Part shown: one piece after another, positions 25,080-34,151 of the stretch
Position numbering within the stretch: the stretch's first letter is position 1
How the letters are laid out: each line of letters starts with the position of its first letter
Assembly (NCBI GenBank): GCA_965215165.1
Contig: CBDCCX010000006.1
Coordinates: 744,001 to 808,000, forward strand
Direction of reading: 5' to 3'
Source: JANQRZ01 sp965215165
Lineage (GTDB): Bacteria; Bacteroidota; Rhodothermia; Rhodothermales; JANQRZ01
DNA: 64,000 nt
Translations under genes and position numbers: made by a program
The notes under the pieces: model-generated
What the model saw: only the letters and a program-made list of their open reading frames with translations
Told to the model about the DNA's origin: nothing
Database searches by the model: none

Positions 25080-25472
25080 ATGCCTCCCTCGCTTCCGACC
25101 GATGTCCGCTACGAGCCGTCCGCCGTCCGCCGCGGGCTGCCGTACCGGAAACTAAACGCGCTCGTCGTCGCGCTCGGCCTGACGCTCGCGGACGCGGCCG
25201 GGCTGCTGCTGATCAGTGAGCGCACGCTCGCCCGCCGCCACGCTGAGGGCCGGCTTACCCAGGCCGAGAGCGACCGGCTCGTCCGGCTCGAACGTTTGGC
25301 GGCGGACACCGTCGACGCCTTCGATGGGCACGTCGCCGAGGCGCGCGAGTGGCTGACGACTCCGAAAGCGCTCCTCAGCGGCGAGACCCCGCTGCGCCAC
25401 GCCGACACCGAGCCGGGGCTGCGCGCCGTGCGCCAGATGCTCGCCGTGATTCAGCACAACGTCGCCGCCTAA
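25080..25472 (+). CDS. Xre/MbcA/ParS-type antitoxin (DUF2384 family)
   Basis: A 130-residue antitoxin. An HTH-like N-terminal half (LADAAGLLLISERTLARRHAEG) is followed by the MbcA/ParS toxin-binding half (LVRLERLAADTVDAFDG, AREWLTTPKALLSGETPL), which inserts into the RES active site in known complexes. It stands 12 bases before the RES gene in the same operon, as in characterised Xre-RES systems. Autoregulation through the HTH is likely from the family. The upstream gap of 71 bases from the mutase gene leaves room for a promoter. Confidence 0.9.
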   Translation: MPPSLPTDVRYEPSAVRRGLPYRKLNALVVALGLTLADAAGLLLISERTLARRHAEGRLTQAESDRLVRLERLAADTVDAFDGHVAEAREWLTTPKALLSGETPLRHADTEPGLRAVRQMLAVIQHNVAA

Positions 25473-25484
25473 TCCGCCAACCTG

Positions 25485-25961
25485 ATGGCCCATCGCGAGG
25501 CGGTCCGGCTGACCCAGCGCCGCTACGCCGAGACGGCCTACTCCGGCACGGGTGCGCTCCGCGTCGACGGCCGGTGGCACCGCGCCGGGTCGCCCGTGGT
25601 CTACGCCACCGAGTCGGCGGCGGTGGCCCTCCTCGAGGTCCTCGTCCACGTCGAGCGCCCGCGCCTGCTCGCGATGGACCTCGTCACCGTGTCGTCCCGC
25701 TTCGACGAGCGTTTGGTGCTCCGGGTCGAGGACGCCTACGGCCCGCTGCCCAGTGGCTGGTGGCGTTTCCCGTGGCCCACCGCCACGCAGGCCATCGGTC
25801 AGCGGTGGATCGAGGAGCAGCGCTCGGCCGTGCTCGACGTGCCGAGCGCCGTCGTCCGCTCGGCGCGCAACCTGGTCCTCAACCCGGCGCATCCCGACTT
25901 CGGGCAGGTCGCCCTCGGCGAGCCGGAGGCGTTCGAGCTAGACCCGCGCTTGGGAGCCTGA
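25485..25961 (+). CDS. RES-domain toxin (NAD+ phosphorylase/hydrolase family)
   Basis: A 158-residue RES-family toxin; characterised members deplete cellular NAD+. Family residues are seen in GALRVDGRWHRAGSPVVYATES (Arg and Tyr of the active site), AVALLEVLVH (Glu), and the C-terminal Ser/Asn region SARNLVLNPAHPDF. The length is normal and the frame intact. It converges with a VapBC pair, with only 22 bases between the two toxin genes. Confidence 0.92.
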   Translation: MAHREAVRLTQRRYAETAYSGTGALRVDGRWHRAGSPVVYATESAAVALLEVLVHVERPRLLAMDLVTVSSRFDERLVLRVEDAYGPLPSGWWRFPWPTATQAIGQRWIEEQRSAVLDVPSAVVRSARNLVLNPAHPDFGQVALGEPEAFELDPRLGA

Positions 25962-25983
25962 CGGCCGAGCGAGCCGAGCCGTC

Positions 25984-26385
25984 TCACACAGCAAAGGTTG
26001 CCGGCGAGACGGCGACGGAAGGAAACGCTTCGCGCACGCGGCGGTCTGCCGTGACGAGCGGCACCCGGAGCGCCTGGGCGAGGGCGACGAACTCGCAGTC
26101 GTAGGCCGAGCACGGAGAGGCCGTCACGAGGCGAAGCACGTCCGCCGTCGGGACCTCGTGCTCACCGCCGTCGAGCAACCGCTCAGCCTGGCCGAAGGCG
26201 TCGAGGGCGTCGGGGAGCGAGAGGATGTGCCGGCGCAGGTAGAGCGCGAGCACGTTGCGGAACTCGCTGCGCCACAGCCGGGGCGCGACCCATTCGGCAT
26301 CGCGGTGGAGTACCGCGAGCGCCGACGCAGTGTGCTCGCCCTGAATGAACAGGTACGCGAGCACGTTCGTGTCCACGGCGATCAC
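25984..26385 (-). CDS. PIN-domain RNase toxin (VapC/FitB-like)
   Basis: A 133-residue PIN RNase. Acidic positions are in AVDTNVLAYL (first Asp), LWRSEFRNV (Glu), SAYDCEFVALAQ (Asp) and TADRRVREAF (last Asp), so the active site looks complete. Start GTG at 26385 overlaps the antitoxin stop (GTGA). It is the downstream gene of its pair, as expected. The target RNA is unknown; many relatives cleave tRNA or 23S rRNA. Confidence 0.9.
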   Translation of the reverse strand: MIAVDTNVLAYLFIQGEHTASALAVLHRDAEWVAPRLWRSEFRNVLALYLRRHILSLPDALDAFGQAERLLDGGEHEVPTADVLRLVTASPCSAYDCEFVALAQALRVPLVTADRRVREAFPSVAVSPATFAV

Positions 26386-26624
26386 GGGCGACCCTCTTCT
26401 TTCGCCTGCCGCAAGAGGTCATCGGTGAGGGGAAGGGCCGCCGTCTTCTCGTGGAGCGGACGCAACCGCGCGGCGAACGTAGCCGGATCGACAGGCCGAC
26501 GGGTCAGGGACTGTTCGAGACACGCGACGATCTCATTGTTGAGGCTGCGCCGGTGCGTCGCTGCCCGCTCGCGCAGCCGCTCGTAGACCAGGTCTGGGAT
26601 ATTCCTGACGGTAATGGAAGCCAT
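26382..26624 (-). CDS. FitA/VapB-like ribbon-helix-helix antitoxin
   Basis: An 80-residue antitoxin with an N-terminal ribbon-helix-helix (MASITVRNIPDLVYERLRERAATHRRS, split here as beta strand SITVRNIP then helices) of the FitA/Arc type, and a C-terminal toxin-binding tail. It is coupled to the PIN toxin by a four-base overlap. It probably represses its own promoter in the 68 bases before the regulator gene end. Confidence 0.88.
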   Translation of the reverse strand: MASITVRNIPDLVYERLRERAATHRRSLNNEIVACLEQSLTRRPVDPATFAARLRPLHEKTAALPLTDDLLRQAKEEGRP

Positions 26625-26692
26625 AGGAGTTCTGTTTTGTAACCACTATGCAACCAGTCTGGGGTCTTCCGGTTTCCTCGTCGAACGCGACG

Positions 26693-28204
26693 TTAGCCGA
26701 GCGCGAGTCCGAGCTCGGCGAGGGCGTTGCGGCGGCGGGCTTGCTCGATGGTGCGCTCCAGGACGGTCGGTGGGGCGGCGCGGACGAGGCACTCGTCGGG
26801 CAAGAGCGGGCAGCGCTCACACGTCAGGTTAACGTCGAGGTGGTGCACGGCCGGGTCGTCCCAGAAGCGGACGGTGTCCCGCACTCCGTCGTTGACGAGG
26901 AAGCCGAGTGAGACGGCGGTGTTGGTCCCCTCGGTGAGCGCGAGCGGACGGGCGAGGGCGATCTCGAAGAACGTCGCCCCGTCGTTCAGGAAGTGGGAGC
27001 GCTGGACCTGGACCGTCGGGGCGTCGCCGTCACCAGCCTGCTGCTGGATGTCGAGGCTCTGAAGGGCGCGCACGGCGGGCCAGCGGCGGCAGTAGTGCTC
27101 GTCGCGGCGGACGCCGTGGGGGACCGGGACGCGGCTCATGTTGAGGACCTTCGTGAGGTCGTAGCGCGTGCTCCCACGAGCGTTGCTGAAGCGCATGAAG
27201 TAGATTTCGCCCAGCCCGAACGCGGCGGGAATGACCTGGGTGAGCCGGTAGAAAAACATCTCCGGCGTCGCGTCATATCGCTCGAACGCGGCACGGAAGG
27301 CGGCCTCGCGCCAGGTCGGCTGATCGAAGAAAGCGGTCAGGTCGCGCACGAGGGCCTGCCGGCTGAGGAGAAGCGCCCCGGCGAAGTACGACACCTCGAA
27401 GTTGCTCAGCACCTGCTCGAACGAGGTGACCTCGAGCCACGACGAGGTCGTCGCCCGCTCGGCCACGTCGAGCAGCTCGTAGCCCAGCTCGCGCGCGAAC
27501 ACGAACGCCTGCTGCGAGGGGAGAAGCTGCCCGTTGACGTAGAGCACCGGCCCGCCCTCGGCGTCGGCGACGAAGACGGAGCGGAAGCCCCGCAGGTCGG
27601 GGTGGGCCAGGAGCGTCTCGGTATCGACACTGTAGCCGAACTCGGTCTCGAGCACGGCGCGGAGGTCGCTGGCGGAGATCGGGCGCTCGGGGTCCCAGCC
27701 GCGCTCGGCGCGCTCGGCCTCGGCGCGGGCCTCGATGCCCTCGAAGTGGTTGCCGTTGAGCTGCTGGTAGCTCCGTAGCGCGGCCAGCAGAAAGTGCTCG
27801 ACTCGGAGGTCGTGGTTGCGCGCCACCTCGGCGATGGTGCCGACGAGCGCGCCGGCCTGGTCCGGGCGGTCGGCGATCAGGCTCAGCACGTCCTCCGGCC
27901 CGATCCCGAAGAGCCGGAACGGAAACTCCTGCGCGAACGGCGAACCGATGGCCTGCTTGAGCGCCCGCAGCGGCTCGTCGACGCGCTGCGAGACCAAGTC
28001 GTCGAACGGCACCCCGAGCGCGCGCGCGAGGTCGATCAGCTTGTCGGTCTTGGGGTACTTCTTGCCCTTCTCGATCTCCGAGAGGTACGACACCGAGACG
28101 CCCGCCGACTGGGCGATCTCCTTGAGCGACGCGCCACGGTCCTGGCGGAGTCGCTTCAGCTTGAGCCCGAGCAGCAGGCGGAGGTTGTCAACGCTGGTTT
28201 CCAT
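26693..28204 (-). CDS. RamB/PrpR-type transcriptional regulator (HTH + ImmA/IrrE-like + C-terminal Cys domain)
   Basis: A 503-residue regulator of the short-chain fatty-acyl-CoA regulator family that includes RamB, PrpR and ScfR. The N-terminal Xre-type HTH (about 7-65) contains SLKEIAQSAGVSVSYLSEIE. The middle has the ImmA/IrrE-like region (FVFARELGYEL, where the HEXXH zinc site is not kept). The C-terminal domain has Cys372 and a cluster Cys462, Cys465, Cys472 (CERCPLLPDEC), matching the place where PrpR-type members hold an Fe-S cluster. It is divergent from aceB-aceA, as expected for a regulator of acetate/glyoxylate metabolism. ATG 28204 (METSVDN) was chosen because it directly precedes the HTH. 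Confidence 0.85.
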   Translation of the reverse strand: METSVDNLRLLLGLKLKRLRQDRGASLKEIAQSAGVSVSYLSEIEKGKKYPKTDKLIDLARALGVPFDDLVSQRVDEPLRALKQAIGSPFAQEFPFRLFGIGPEDVLSLIADRPDQAGALVGTIAEVARNHDLRVEHFLLAALRSYQQLNGNHFEGIEARAEAERAERGWDPERPISASDLRAVLETEFGYSVDTETLLAHPDLRGFRSVFVADAEGGPVLYVNGQLLPSQQAFVFARELGYELLDVAERATTSSWLEVTSFEQVLSNFEVSYFAGALLLSRQALVRDLTAFFDQPTWREAAFRAAFERYDATPEMFFYRLTQVIPAAFGLGEIYFMRFSNARGSTRYDLTKVLNMSRVPVPHGVRRDEHYCRRWPAVRALQSLDIQQQAGDGDAPTVQVQRSHFLNDGATFFEIALARPLALTEGTNTAVSLGFLVNDGVRDTVRFWDDPAVHHLDVNLTCERCPLLPDECLVRAAPPTVLERTIEQARRRNALAELGLALG

Positions 28205-28280
28205 CACAGGAGGCAGGAGGGGAGCGGGTGGGCGGGTGGCAAGATAAAAGCAGAGGACAGGAGAGGGGAAATACTCTGTC

Positions 28281-28311
28281 AGCGAAATTTCGCTTGACAC
28301 GACCTTTCGCT
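28281..28311. promoter_or_regulatory. probable operator: palindrome plus extra half-site over the aceB promoter
   Basis: AGCGAAATTTCGCT at 28281-28294 is a perfect 14-nt palindrome made of AGCGAAA half-sites; a third half-site TTTCGCT is at 28305-28311. They overlap the -35 and spacer of the aceB promoter, so binding would block transcription. The nearest candidate binder is the divergent RamB-like regulator. Confidence 0.65.
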
Positions 28312-28322
28312 CTGGCTATACT
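28294..28322 (+). promoter_or_regulatory. sigma70-like promoter of aceB
   Basis: TTGACA at 28294-28299, a 17-base spacer, TATACT at 28317-28322; transcription would start near 28329, about 22 bases before the aceB ATG. It matches the general bacterial consensus more closely than the TAnnTTTG form of classical Bacteroidetes. Confidence 0.75.
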
Positions 28323-28350
28323 CGTGGCCCCTTCCCAACGCCCGACTCTC

Positions 28351-30075
28351 ATGCTTGCCGAACCGCTCGCGCCCGCCCCTCGAAAGCTCCTCACCCACGG
28401 CGTCTCCATCAGCGCTGCCGCGTGGACTCCGCAGGCCGAGCAGGTGCTCTCCCCGGACGCGCTCCCGATCGTCGCCGCGCTCCACCGTGCGCTCGAGAGC
28501 GAGCGCCAACGCCTGCTCTTCGCCCGCCGCCAGCGCCAGGCCGCGTGGGATGCAGGCGAACTCCCCAACTTCCTCCCCGACGGCGAGCACTCCGAGTCGC
28601 GGGGTGAGTGGCAGATCGCCGAGCTCCCGGACGACCTCTTGACGCGCCGCGTCGAGATCACCGGCCCGGTGAGCGACCCGAAGATGGTCATCAACATGCT
28701 CTCCCGCACCGACGACGGTCACCGCGCGGATGCGGCGATGCTCGACTTTGAGGACTCGATGAAGCCGAGCTGGGCGAACGTGATGCAGGGAATCGAGAAC
28801 GTGGTCGGGGCTGCCGAGGGCACGCTCGCCTTCGCCAAGTGCGACCGCCACGGCGAGGTGGTCAAAGAGTACCGCCTCGACCCCGACGACATGCCGCTCC
28901 TGATGGTCCGGGTGCGCGGCCTCCACCTCGATGAAAGCAATCTCCGTGTCGACGGTGAGCCGGTGGCGGGCGGGCTGCTCGACTTCGCCCTCTGCATGGT
29001 CCACACCGCGCAGACGCTCGTCGAGAAGGGCAAGACGCCGAAGTTCTACGTCCCCAAGTGCGAGCACTACCTCGAAGCCCGCTGGTGGGACCGGCTCTTC
29101 ACGCTCGCCGAGGAGCACCTCGGCCTGCCGGTCGGGACGGCGCGCGCGACGTTCCTCATCGAGACCTTGCCGGCGGCGTTCCAGATGGAGGAGATCCTCT
29201 ACGAGTTCCGCGCGCACGCCGCCGGCCTCAACGGCGGCCGGTGGGACAAAATCTTCTCCGACATCAAGTGTCTCCGCGAGCACCCCGACCGCGTGATGGC
29301 CGACCGCGCCAGCATCGGGATGAACCGGCCGTGGATGGAGCGCTACGCGCGCCTGCTCATCAAGGTCTGTCACAAACACGGCGCGTTCGGGATGGGTGGG
29401 ATGGCGGCCTTCACGCCCGGCCGCACGCCCGAGGACCGCGCCGAGCAGACGCGAAAGGTCGTCGCTGACAAAGAGTTCGAGGCCCGGATCGGGCACGACG
29501 GCTGCTGGGTCTCGCACCCCTACTTCATCGAGCACGCGATGCGCCCGTTCCTCGACAAACTGGACGGCGGAAAGAACCAGCTCGGAGTAACCCCGGACAT
29601 CGGGATGCAGCCGGACCTGCTGCCGCAGGGCAGCGGCCCGCGCACGATGGCAGGGCTGCGAACGAACGTGCGCGTCGGGATCGCCTACATGAAAGGCTGG
29701 AACCAGGACATCGGGTGTGTGGCGTGGGACGGGCTGATGGAGGACCTCGCCACGCTCGAAATCTCCCGCGCCCAGACGTGGCAGTGGCTCCACCAGAACG
29801 TGGTGCTCGATGACGGCACATCCGTGACGCGCGACCTGGTCCACCGGGTCTTCGAGGAGGAGCTTGCCAACATCCTCGGCGAAGTGGCGGAGGCAATGGC
29901 CTCGTCTCCAGCCGAGGCCGTCGAGAACGAACGGGTCCGCTACCGCGAGGCTGCTGCCGACGCCGCGCTCGTGTTCACCGAAGACGCCATGCGCCCCTTC
30001 CTCGCCTGCGCCTCCGACCGCGTCGGCGACGCCGAGCAGCAGCGCCACCTCAAAGCCACCGGACGCTGCGACTGA
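28351..30075 (+). CDS. aceB: malate synthase A
   Basis: Condenses glyoxylate and acetyl-CoA to malate, the second step of the glyoxylate shunt. The 574-residue product has the normal length for isoform A. Family stretches: RRVEITGPVSDPKMVINMLSR (positions split by context), MLDFEDSMKPSWANVMQG, ATFLIETLPAAFQMEEILYE, WDKIFSDIKC and MGGMAAFTPG. The gene begins at ATG 28351 just after a consensus promoter. It is followed by aceA after 124 bases that contain two REP palindromes. Control by the divergent RamB-like regulator is likely. Confidence 0.96.
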   Translation: MLAEPLAPAPRKLLTHGVSISAAAWTPQAEQVLSPDALPIVAALHRALESERQRLLFARRQRQAAWDAGELPNFLPDGEHSESRGEWQIAELPDDLLTRRVEITGPVSDPKMVINMLSRTDDGHRADAAMLDFEDSMKPSWANVMQGIENVVGAAEGTLAFAKCDRHGEVVKEYRLDPDDMPLLMVRVRGLHLDESNLRVDGEPVAGGLLDFALCMVHTAQTLVEKGKTPKFYVPKCEHYLEARWWDRLFTLAEEHLGLPVGTARATFLIETLPAAFQMEEILYEFRAHAAGLNGGRWDKIFSDIKCLREHPDRVMADRASIGMNRPWMERYARLLIKVCHKHGAFGMGGMAAFTPGRTPEDRAEQTRKVVADKEFEARIGHDGCWVSHPYFIEHAMRPFLDKLDGGKNQLGVTPDIGMQPDLLPQGSGPRTMAGLRTNVRVGIAYMKGWNQDIGCVAWDGLMEDLATLEISRAQTWQWLHQNVVLDDGTSVTRDLVHRVFEEELANILGEVAEAMASSPAEAVENERVRYREAAADAALVFTEDAMRPFLACASDRVGDAEQQRHLKATGRCD

Positions 30076-30083
30076 CCGACCGT

Positions 30084-30111
30084 GTACGGGCGCACGGCCG
30101 TGCGCCCCGAC
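30084..30111. repeat. 28-nt REP palindrome, variant core
   Basis: Left arm GTACGGGCGCACGG, right arm CCGTGCGCCCCGAC: symmetrical except for two positions. Located between aceB and aceA. Confidence 0.75.
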
Positions 30112-30135
30112 GGTGCAGACCAACGCTCAACCTCT

Positions 30136-30163
30136 GTACGGGCACGGCGCGCCGTGCCCCTAC
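30136..30163. repeat. 28-nt REP palindrome, variant core
   Basis: Left arm GTACGGGCACGGCG, right arm CGCCGTGCCCCTAC: symmetrical except for one position. It is the second copy in the aceB-aceA gap, separated by 24 bases from the first. Confidence 0.8.
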
Positions 30164-30199
30164 GCCCGCACCACTTCCAACCCCTGAACTCGACTCTCC

Positions 30200-31501
<1,302 letters not shown>

Positions 31502-31528
31502 GGCAGCTTACCTTTCTCAGACCCAACC

Positions 31529-31556
31529 GTGGGGGCGACCGGCCGGTCGCCCCTAC
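31529..31556. repeat. 28-nt REP palindrome
   Basis: Left arm GTGGGGGCGACCGG, right arm CCGGTCGCCCCTAC: one mismatch to symmetry; the core is identical to the copy at 5852-5879. It ends 18 bases before the aminotransferase ATG. Confidence 0.8.
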
Positions 31557-31574
31557 CTCATTTCGACCCTCGTC

Positions 31575-32747
31575 ATGGAATACCAATCCTTCGACCCGCC
31601 GCACCGCACACTCATGGGTCCCGGCCCGTCGGACGTCGCGCCCCGCGTGCTCGACGCGCTCTCGCGGGCCACCATCGGGCACCTCGACCCGCGCTTCATC
31701 GACCTGATGGACGAGGTGAAGGCGCTGTTGCAGTACGCCTTCCAGACCGAGAACGCGCTCACGATGCCGGTCTCGGGGCCGGGGACGGCGGGGATGGAGA
31801 GCTGCGTCGTCAACCTCGTCGAGCCGGGGACGAAGGCGGTGGTCTGCCAGAACGGCGTCTTCGGCGGGCGGCTCCAGGCGATGGCCGAGCGGGCCGGCGG
31901 TGAGGTCGTGATGGTCGAAGACGAATGGGGCCGGGCCGTCTCACCGGAGAAGGTCGAGGCCGCGCTCAAGGCCAACCCCGACGCCGAGGTGCTGGCCTTC
32001 GTCCACGCCGAGACCTCGACCGGCGTGCTCTCCGACGCCGAGACGCTGGCCCGGATCGGGCGCGAGCACGGCTGCCTCGTCGTCGCCGACGCCGTAACCT
32101 CGCTCGGCGGCTCGCCGCTGCGCGTGGACGCCTGGGGGCTGGACGCCGTCTATTCGGGCACGCAGAAGTGCCTCTCGTGCGTGCCCGGCTTGTCGCCCGT
32201 CACCTTTTCCGAACGTGCCATCGAGCGCGTGCAGCAGCGCAAGGTGCCGGTGCAGAGCTGGTTCATGGACGTGTCTCTCGTGGTCGGCTACTGGGGCGAG
32301 GGGCGGAAGCGGGCCTACCACCACACCGCCCCGATCAACAATGTCTACGCGCTCCACGAAGCCCTTCTGATGCTGCGCGACGAAGGACTCGAAGCGGCGT
32401 GGGCGCGGCACCGGCGGATGCACCGCGCGCTCAAGACCGGGCTGGAGGCGCTCGGGCTGGAGTACGTCGTGCCCGAAGCCGAGCAGACACCGCAACTCAA
32501 CATGGTCAGGGTGCCGAAGGGCGTGGACGAGGCGGAGGTGCGCCGCCGGCTTCTCGCCGAGCATGACCTCGAGATCGGGGCCGGGCTGGGCGACCTGGCG
32601 GGTAAGGTCTGGCGGATCGGGCTGATGGGCTACGGCTGCCGGCCGGAGAACGTGCGGCACTGCCTCGGCGCGCTCGAAGCCGTACTCGGCCGGAGCGGAG
32701 GAACCGAGGCCGCCGAGCGAGTGCTAGCGGCGGAAGCGGTGGTGTAA
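31575..32747 (+). CDS. alanine--glyoxylate / serine-type aminotransferase (class V)
   Basis: PLP-dependent class V aminotransferase of 390 residues. The N-terminus LMGPGPSDVAPRVLDALSRATIGHLDP is the AGXT/SPT signature, and the Schiff-base lysine is Lys198 in YSGTQKCLSCVPGL. Known relatives convert glyoxylate plus alanine (or serine) to glycine plus pyruvate (or hydroxypyruvate). Its place after aceB and aceA suggests it turns excess glyoxylate into glycine; donor preference is not readable. The C-terminus has the usual small domain ending VRHCLGALE. Confidence 0.9.
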   Translation: MEYQSFDPPHRTLMGPGPSDVAPRVLDALSRATIGHLDPRFIDLMDEVKALLQYAFQTENALTMPVSGPGTAGMESCVVNLVEPGTKAVVCQNGVFGGRLQAMAERAGGEVVMVEDEWGRAVSPEKVEAALKANPDAEVLAFVHAETSTGVLSDAETLARIGREHGCLVVADAVTSLGGSPLRVDAWGLDAVYSGTQKCLSCVPGLSPVTFSERAIERVQQRKVPVQSWFMDVSLVVGYWGEGRKRAYHHTAPINNVYALHEALLMLRDEGLEAAWARHRRMHRALKTGLEALGLEYVVPEAEQTPQLNMVRVPKGVDEAEVRRRLLAEHDLEIGAGLGDLAGKVWRIGLMGYGCRPENVRHCLGALEAVLGRSGGTEAAERVLAAEAVV

Positions 32748-32770
32748 TGGGTAGAGCTGCGGGAGGACTT

Positions 32771-32840
32771 TTGGCTGTTCGCCTTTAGCCGTCTCATCCT
32801 TCTCCAAGAGCCGACAGCCAAGAGCGAATAGCCAGAAAGT
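32771..32840. repeat. inverted 7-nt periodic repeats after the aminotransferase gene
   Basis: Heptads TTGGCTG, TTCGCCT, TTAGCCG, then in the opposite sense AAGAGCC, GACAGCC, AAGAGCG, AATAGCC. TGGCTGTTCGC (32772-32782) can pair with GCGAATAGCCA (32824-32834) with one mismatch. This fills part of the 219-base gap before the next promoter. Confidence 0.7.
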
Positions 32841-32911
32841 CAGGGCGCGCCCAACGCTGTAGCGAGCGGGGCAGGCCGAAGTACCAGAACCTCGGGCCGC
32901 ATCGTTCGTTC

Positions 32912-32940
32912 TTGACAATCCCGCTTCGGGACGCTATCCT
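32912..32940 (+). promoter_or_regulatory. sigma70-like promoter
   Basis: TTGACA at 32912-32917, 17-base spacer, TATCCT at 32935-32940; the predicted start of transcription is about 20 bases before the ATG at 32967. Same architecture as the aceB promoter. Confidence 0.65.
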
Positions 32941-32966
32941 ATTCCTGCACCCCACCGAACCCGCCG

Positions 32967-33521
32967 ATGCGTACCGCCTCGTCCGTCCTCGTTCTCGCCG
33001 CGCTGCTCTATTTCGCCGCGCCCGCCCACGCCCAGCTCCGCGCGAACCTCCCGGCGGCCGGTGCCCCCGTCGCGGTCTACGAGACCCCGACCGGCTTCTC
33101 GCTCGGGTCGCTGCTGAACCCGGAGCACTTCAAGATCAGCAACGCCTACGAGATGTCGTTCTCCAGCTTCGGTGGGCAGAGCCTCGGTCTCGGCGTGCTG
33201 ACGACAAGCCTCCGCTACCAGCCGACCGACAGGCTTGCGGCGCGCGTCGATGTCGGCGTGGCGCACTCGCCCTTCGGCTCCGACGCGGTGCAGCAGAACC
33301 TCGGGTTCACCCAGGACGCCCCGGCGAAGGTCTACCTTCAGAACGCGCAGATCGCCTACCGGCCGACCGAGAACTCGCTGATCCAGTTTCAGGTGCAGCA
33401 GAGTCCGTTCGGGGGCTATGCGAGCCCGTACGGTTACGGCCCGTACGGCGGGTCGCAATTCCGTGCGGGGGTCGGGTCGGCGGGATACAACGATCTCTTC
33501 TGGCGAACCGCACCGCGCTAG
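32967..33521 (+). CDS. secreted protein of unknown function
   Basis: A 184-residue protein with a clear signal peptide ending AHAQ near residue 23. The mature part contains strand-like segments (LGVLTTSLRYQPTD, RLAARVDVGVAHSP, VYLQNAQIAYRPT, LIQFQVQQSPFGGY) that could form an outer-membrane or surface beta-sheet protein, and a Gly/Tyr/Pro-rich C-terminus (SPYGYGPYGG). A similar layout is common in Rhodothermota/Bacteroidota proteins next to LytR_C-domain genes. Function not recognised. A consensus-like promoter precedes it. Confidence 0.75.
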   Translation: MRTASSVLVLAALLYFAAPAHAQLRANLPAAGAPVAVYETPTGFSLGSLLNPEHFKISNAYEMSFSSFGGQSLGLGVLTTSLRYQPTDRLAARVDVGVAHSPFGSDAVQQNLGFTQDAPAKVYLQNAQIAYRPTENSLIQFQVQQSPFGGYASPYGYGPYGGSQFRAGVGSAGYNDLFWRTAPR

Positions 33522-33611
33522 TGGCTTCTCCCGTCTCCAGCTTCCGCGCGGCACGTCCCCCGAGGGAGGCGTGCCGCGTTTGCGTTGGTGTCCGCCGTCC
33601 GCCCCGCCTGT

Positions 33612-34088
33612 ATGTCTGACTTTCGTCGCCCGACCGGTCTGCTGATGAACCTCGGCCTCGCCGTGGCGGGTCTGCTCGTGCTGGTCTTGCTCTATGCCTT
33701 CGCCACGCGCACCTTCGCGCCGGACGCCCCCCCGATCCTCCGGGCGGCCTCTGGCGGCGCGCCAGCCGACATCGTTCAGGTCGAGGTGCTCAACGGCTGC
33801 GGCGTCTCCGGCGTGGCGGCGCAGGCGACGCGGTTTCTCCGCGAGCACGATGTCGACGTGGTCGGCAGCGGCAACTGGTCGGCGTTCGACGAGGCGCACT
33901 CGCTCGTGATCGACCGCGTCGGGGACCGGGCGGCGGCGCTGCGCGTGGCCGCCGCGCTCGGGATCGACGAGGCCTACGTCCGCTCCGAGCCGAGCGCAGA
34001 CTACTACCTCGACGCCTCCGTCGTCCTCGGTCGCGACTACCAGACGCTTCGGGCTTTCGACGGTGAAATCCCACTGCCGACGCCCTGA
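33612..34088 (+). CDS. LytR_C-domain membrane protein
   Basis: A 158-residue protein with one N-terminal membrane segment (about 15-36) and an extracytoplasmic LytR C-terminal domain (VQVEVLNGCGVSGVAAQATRFLRE, then YYLDASVVLGRDY). The catalytic LytR-CpsA-Psr domain is not present, so it is the accessory domain alone; its role in wall-polymer or envelope work is unknown. ATG 33612 follows a short leader. It lies just before rsfS, a neighbourhood often seen in Bacteroidota. Confidence 0.8.
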   Translation: MSDFRRPTGLLMNLGLAVAGLLVLVLLYAFATRTFAPDAPPILRAASGGAPADIVQVEVLNGCGVSGVAAQATRFLREHDVDVVGSGNWSAFDEAHSLVIDRVGDRAAALRVAAALGIDEAYVRSEPSADYYLDASVVLGRDYQTLRAFDGEIPLPTP

Positions 34089-34151
34089 CGAGGTCCCGCC
34101 ACGGCTCCGCGTCGCTACCTTCTGACCCACCTCACCACGTACCTCTCCTCT

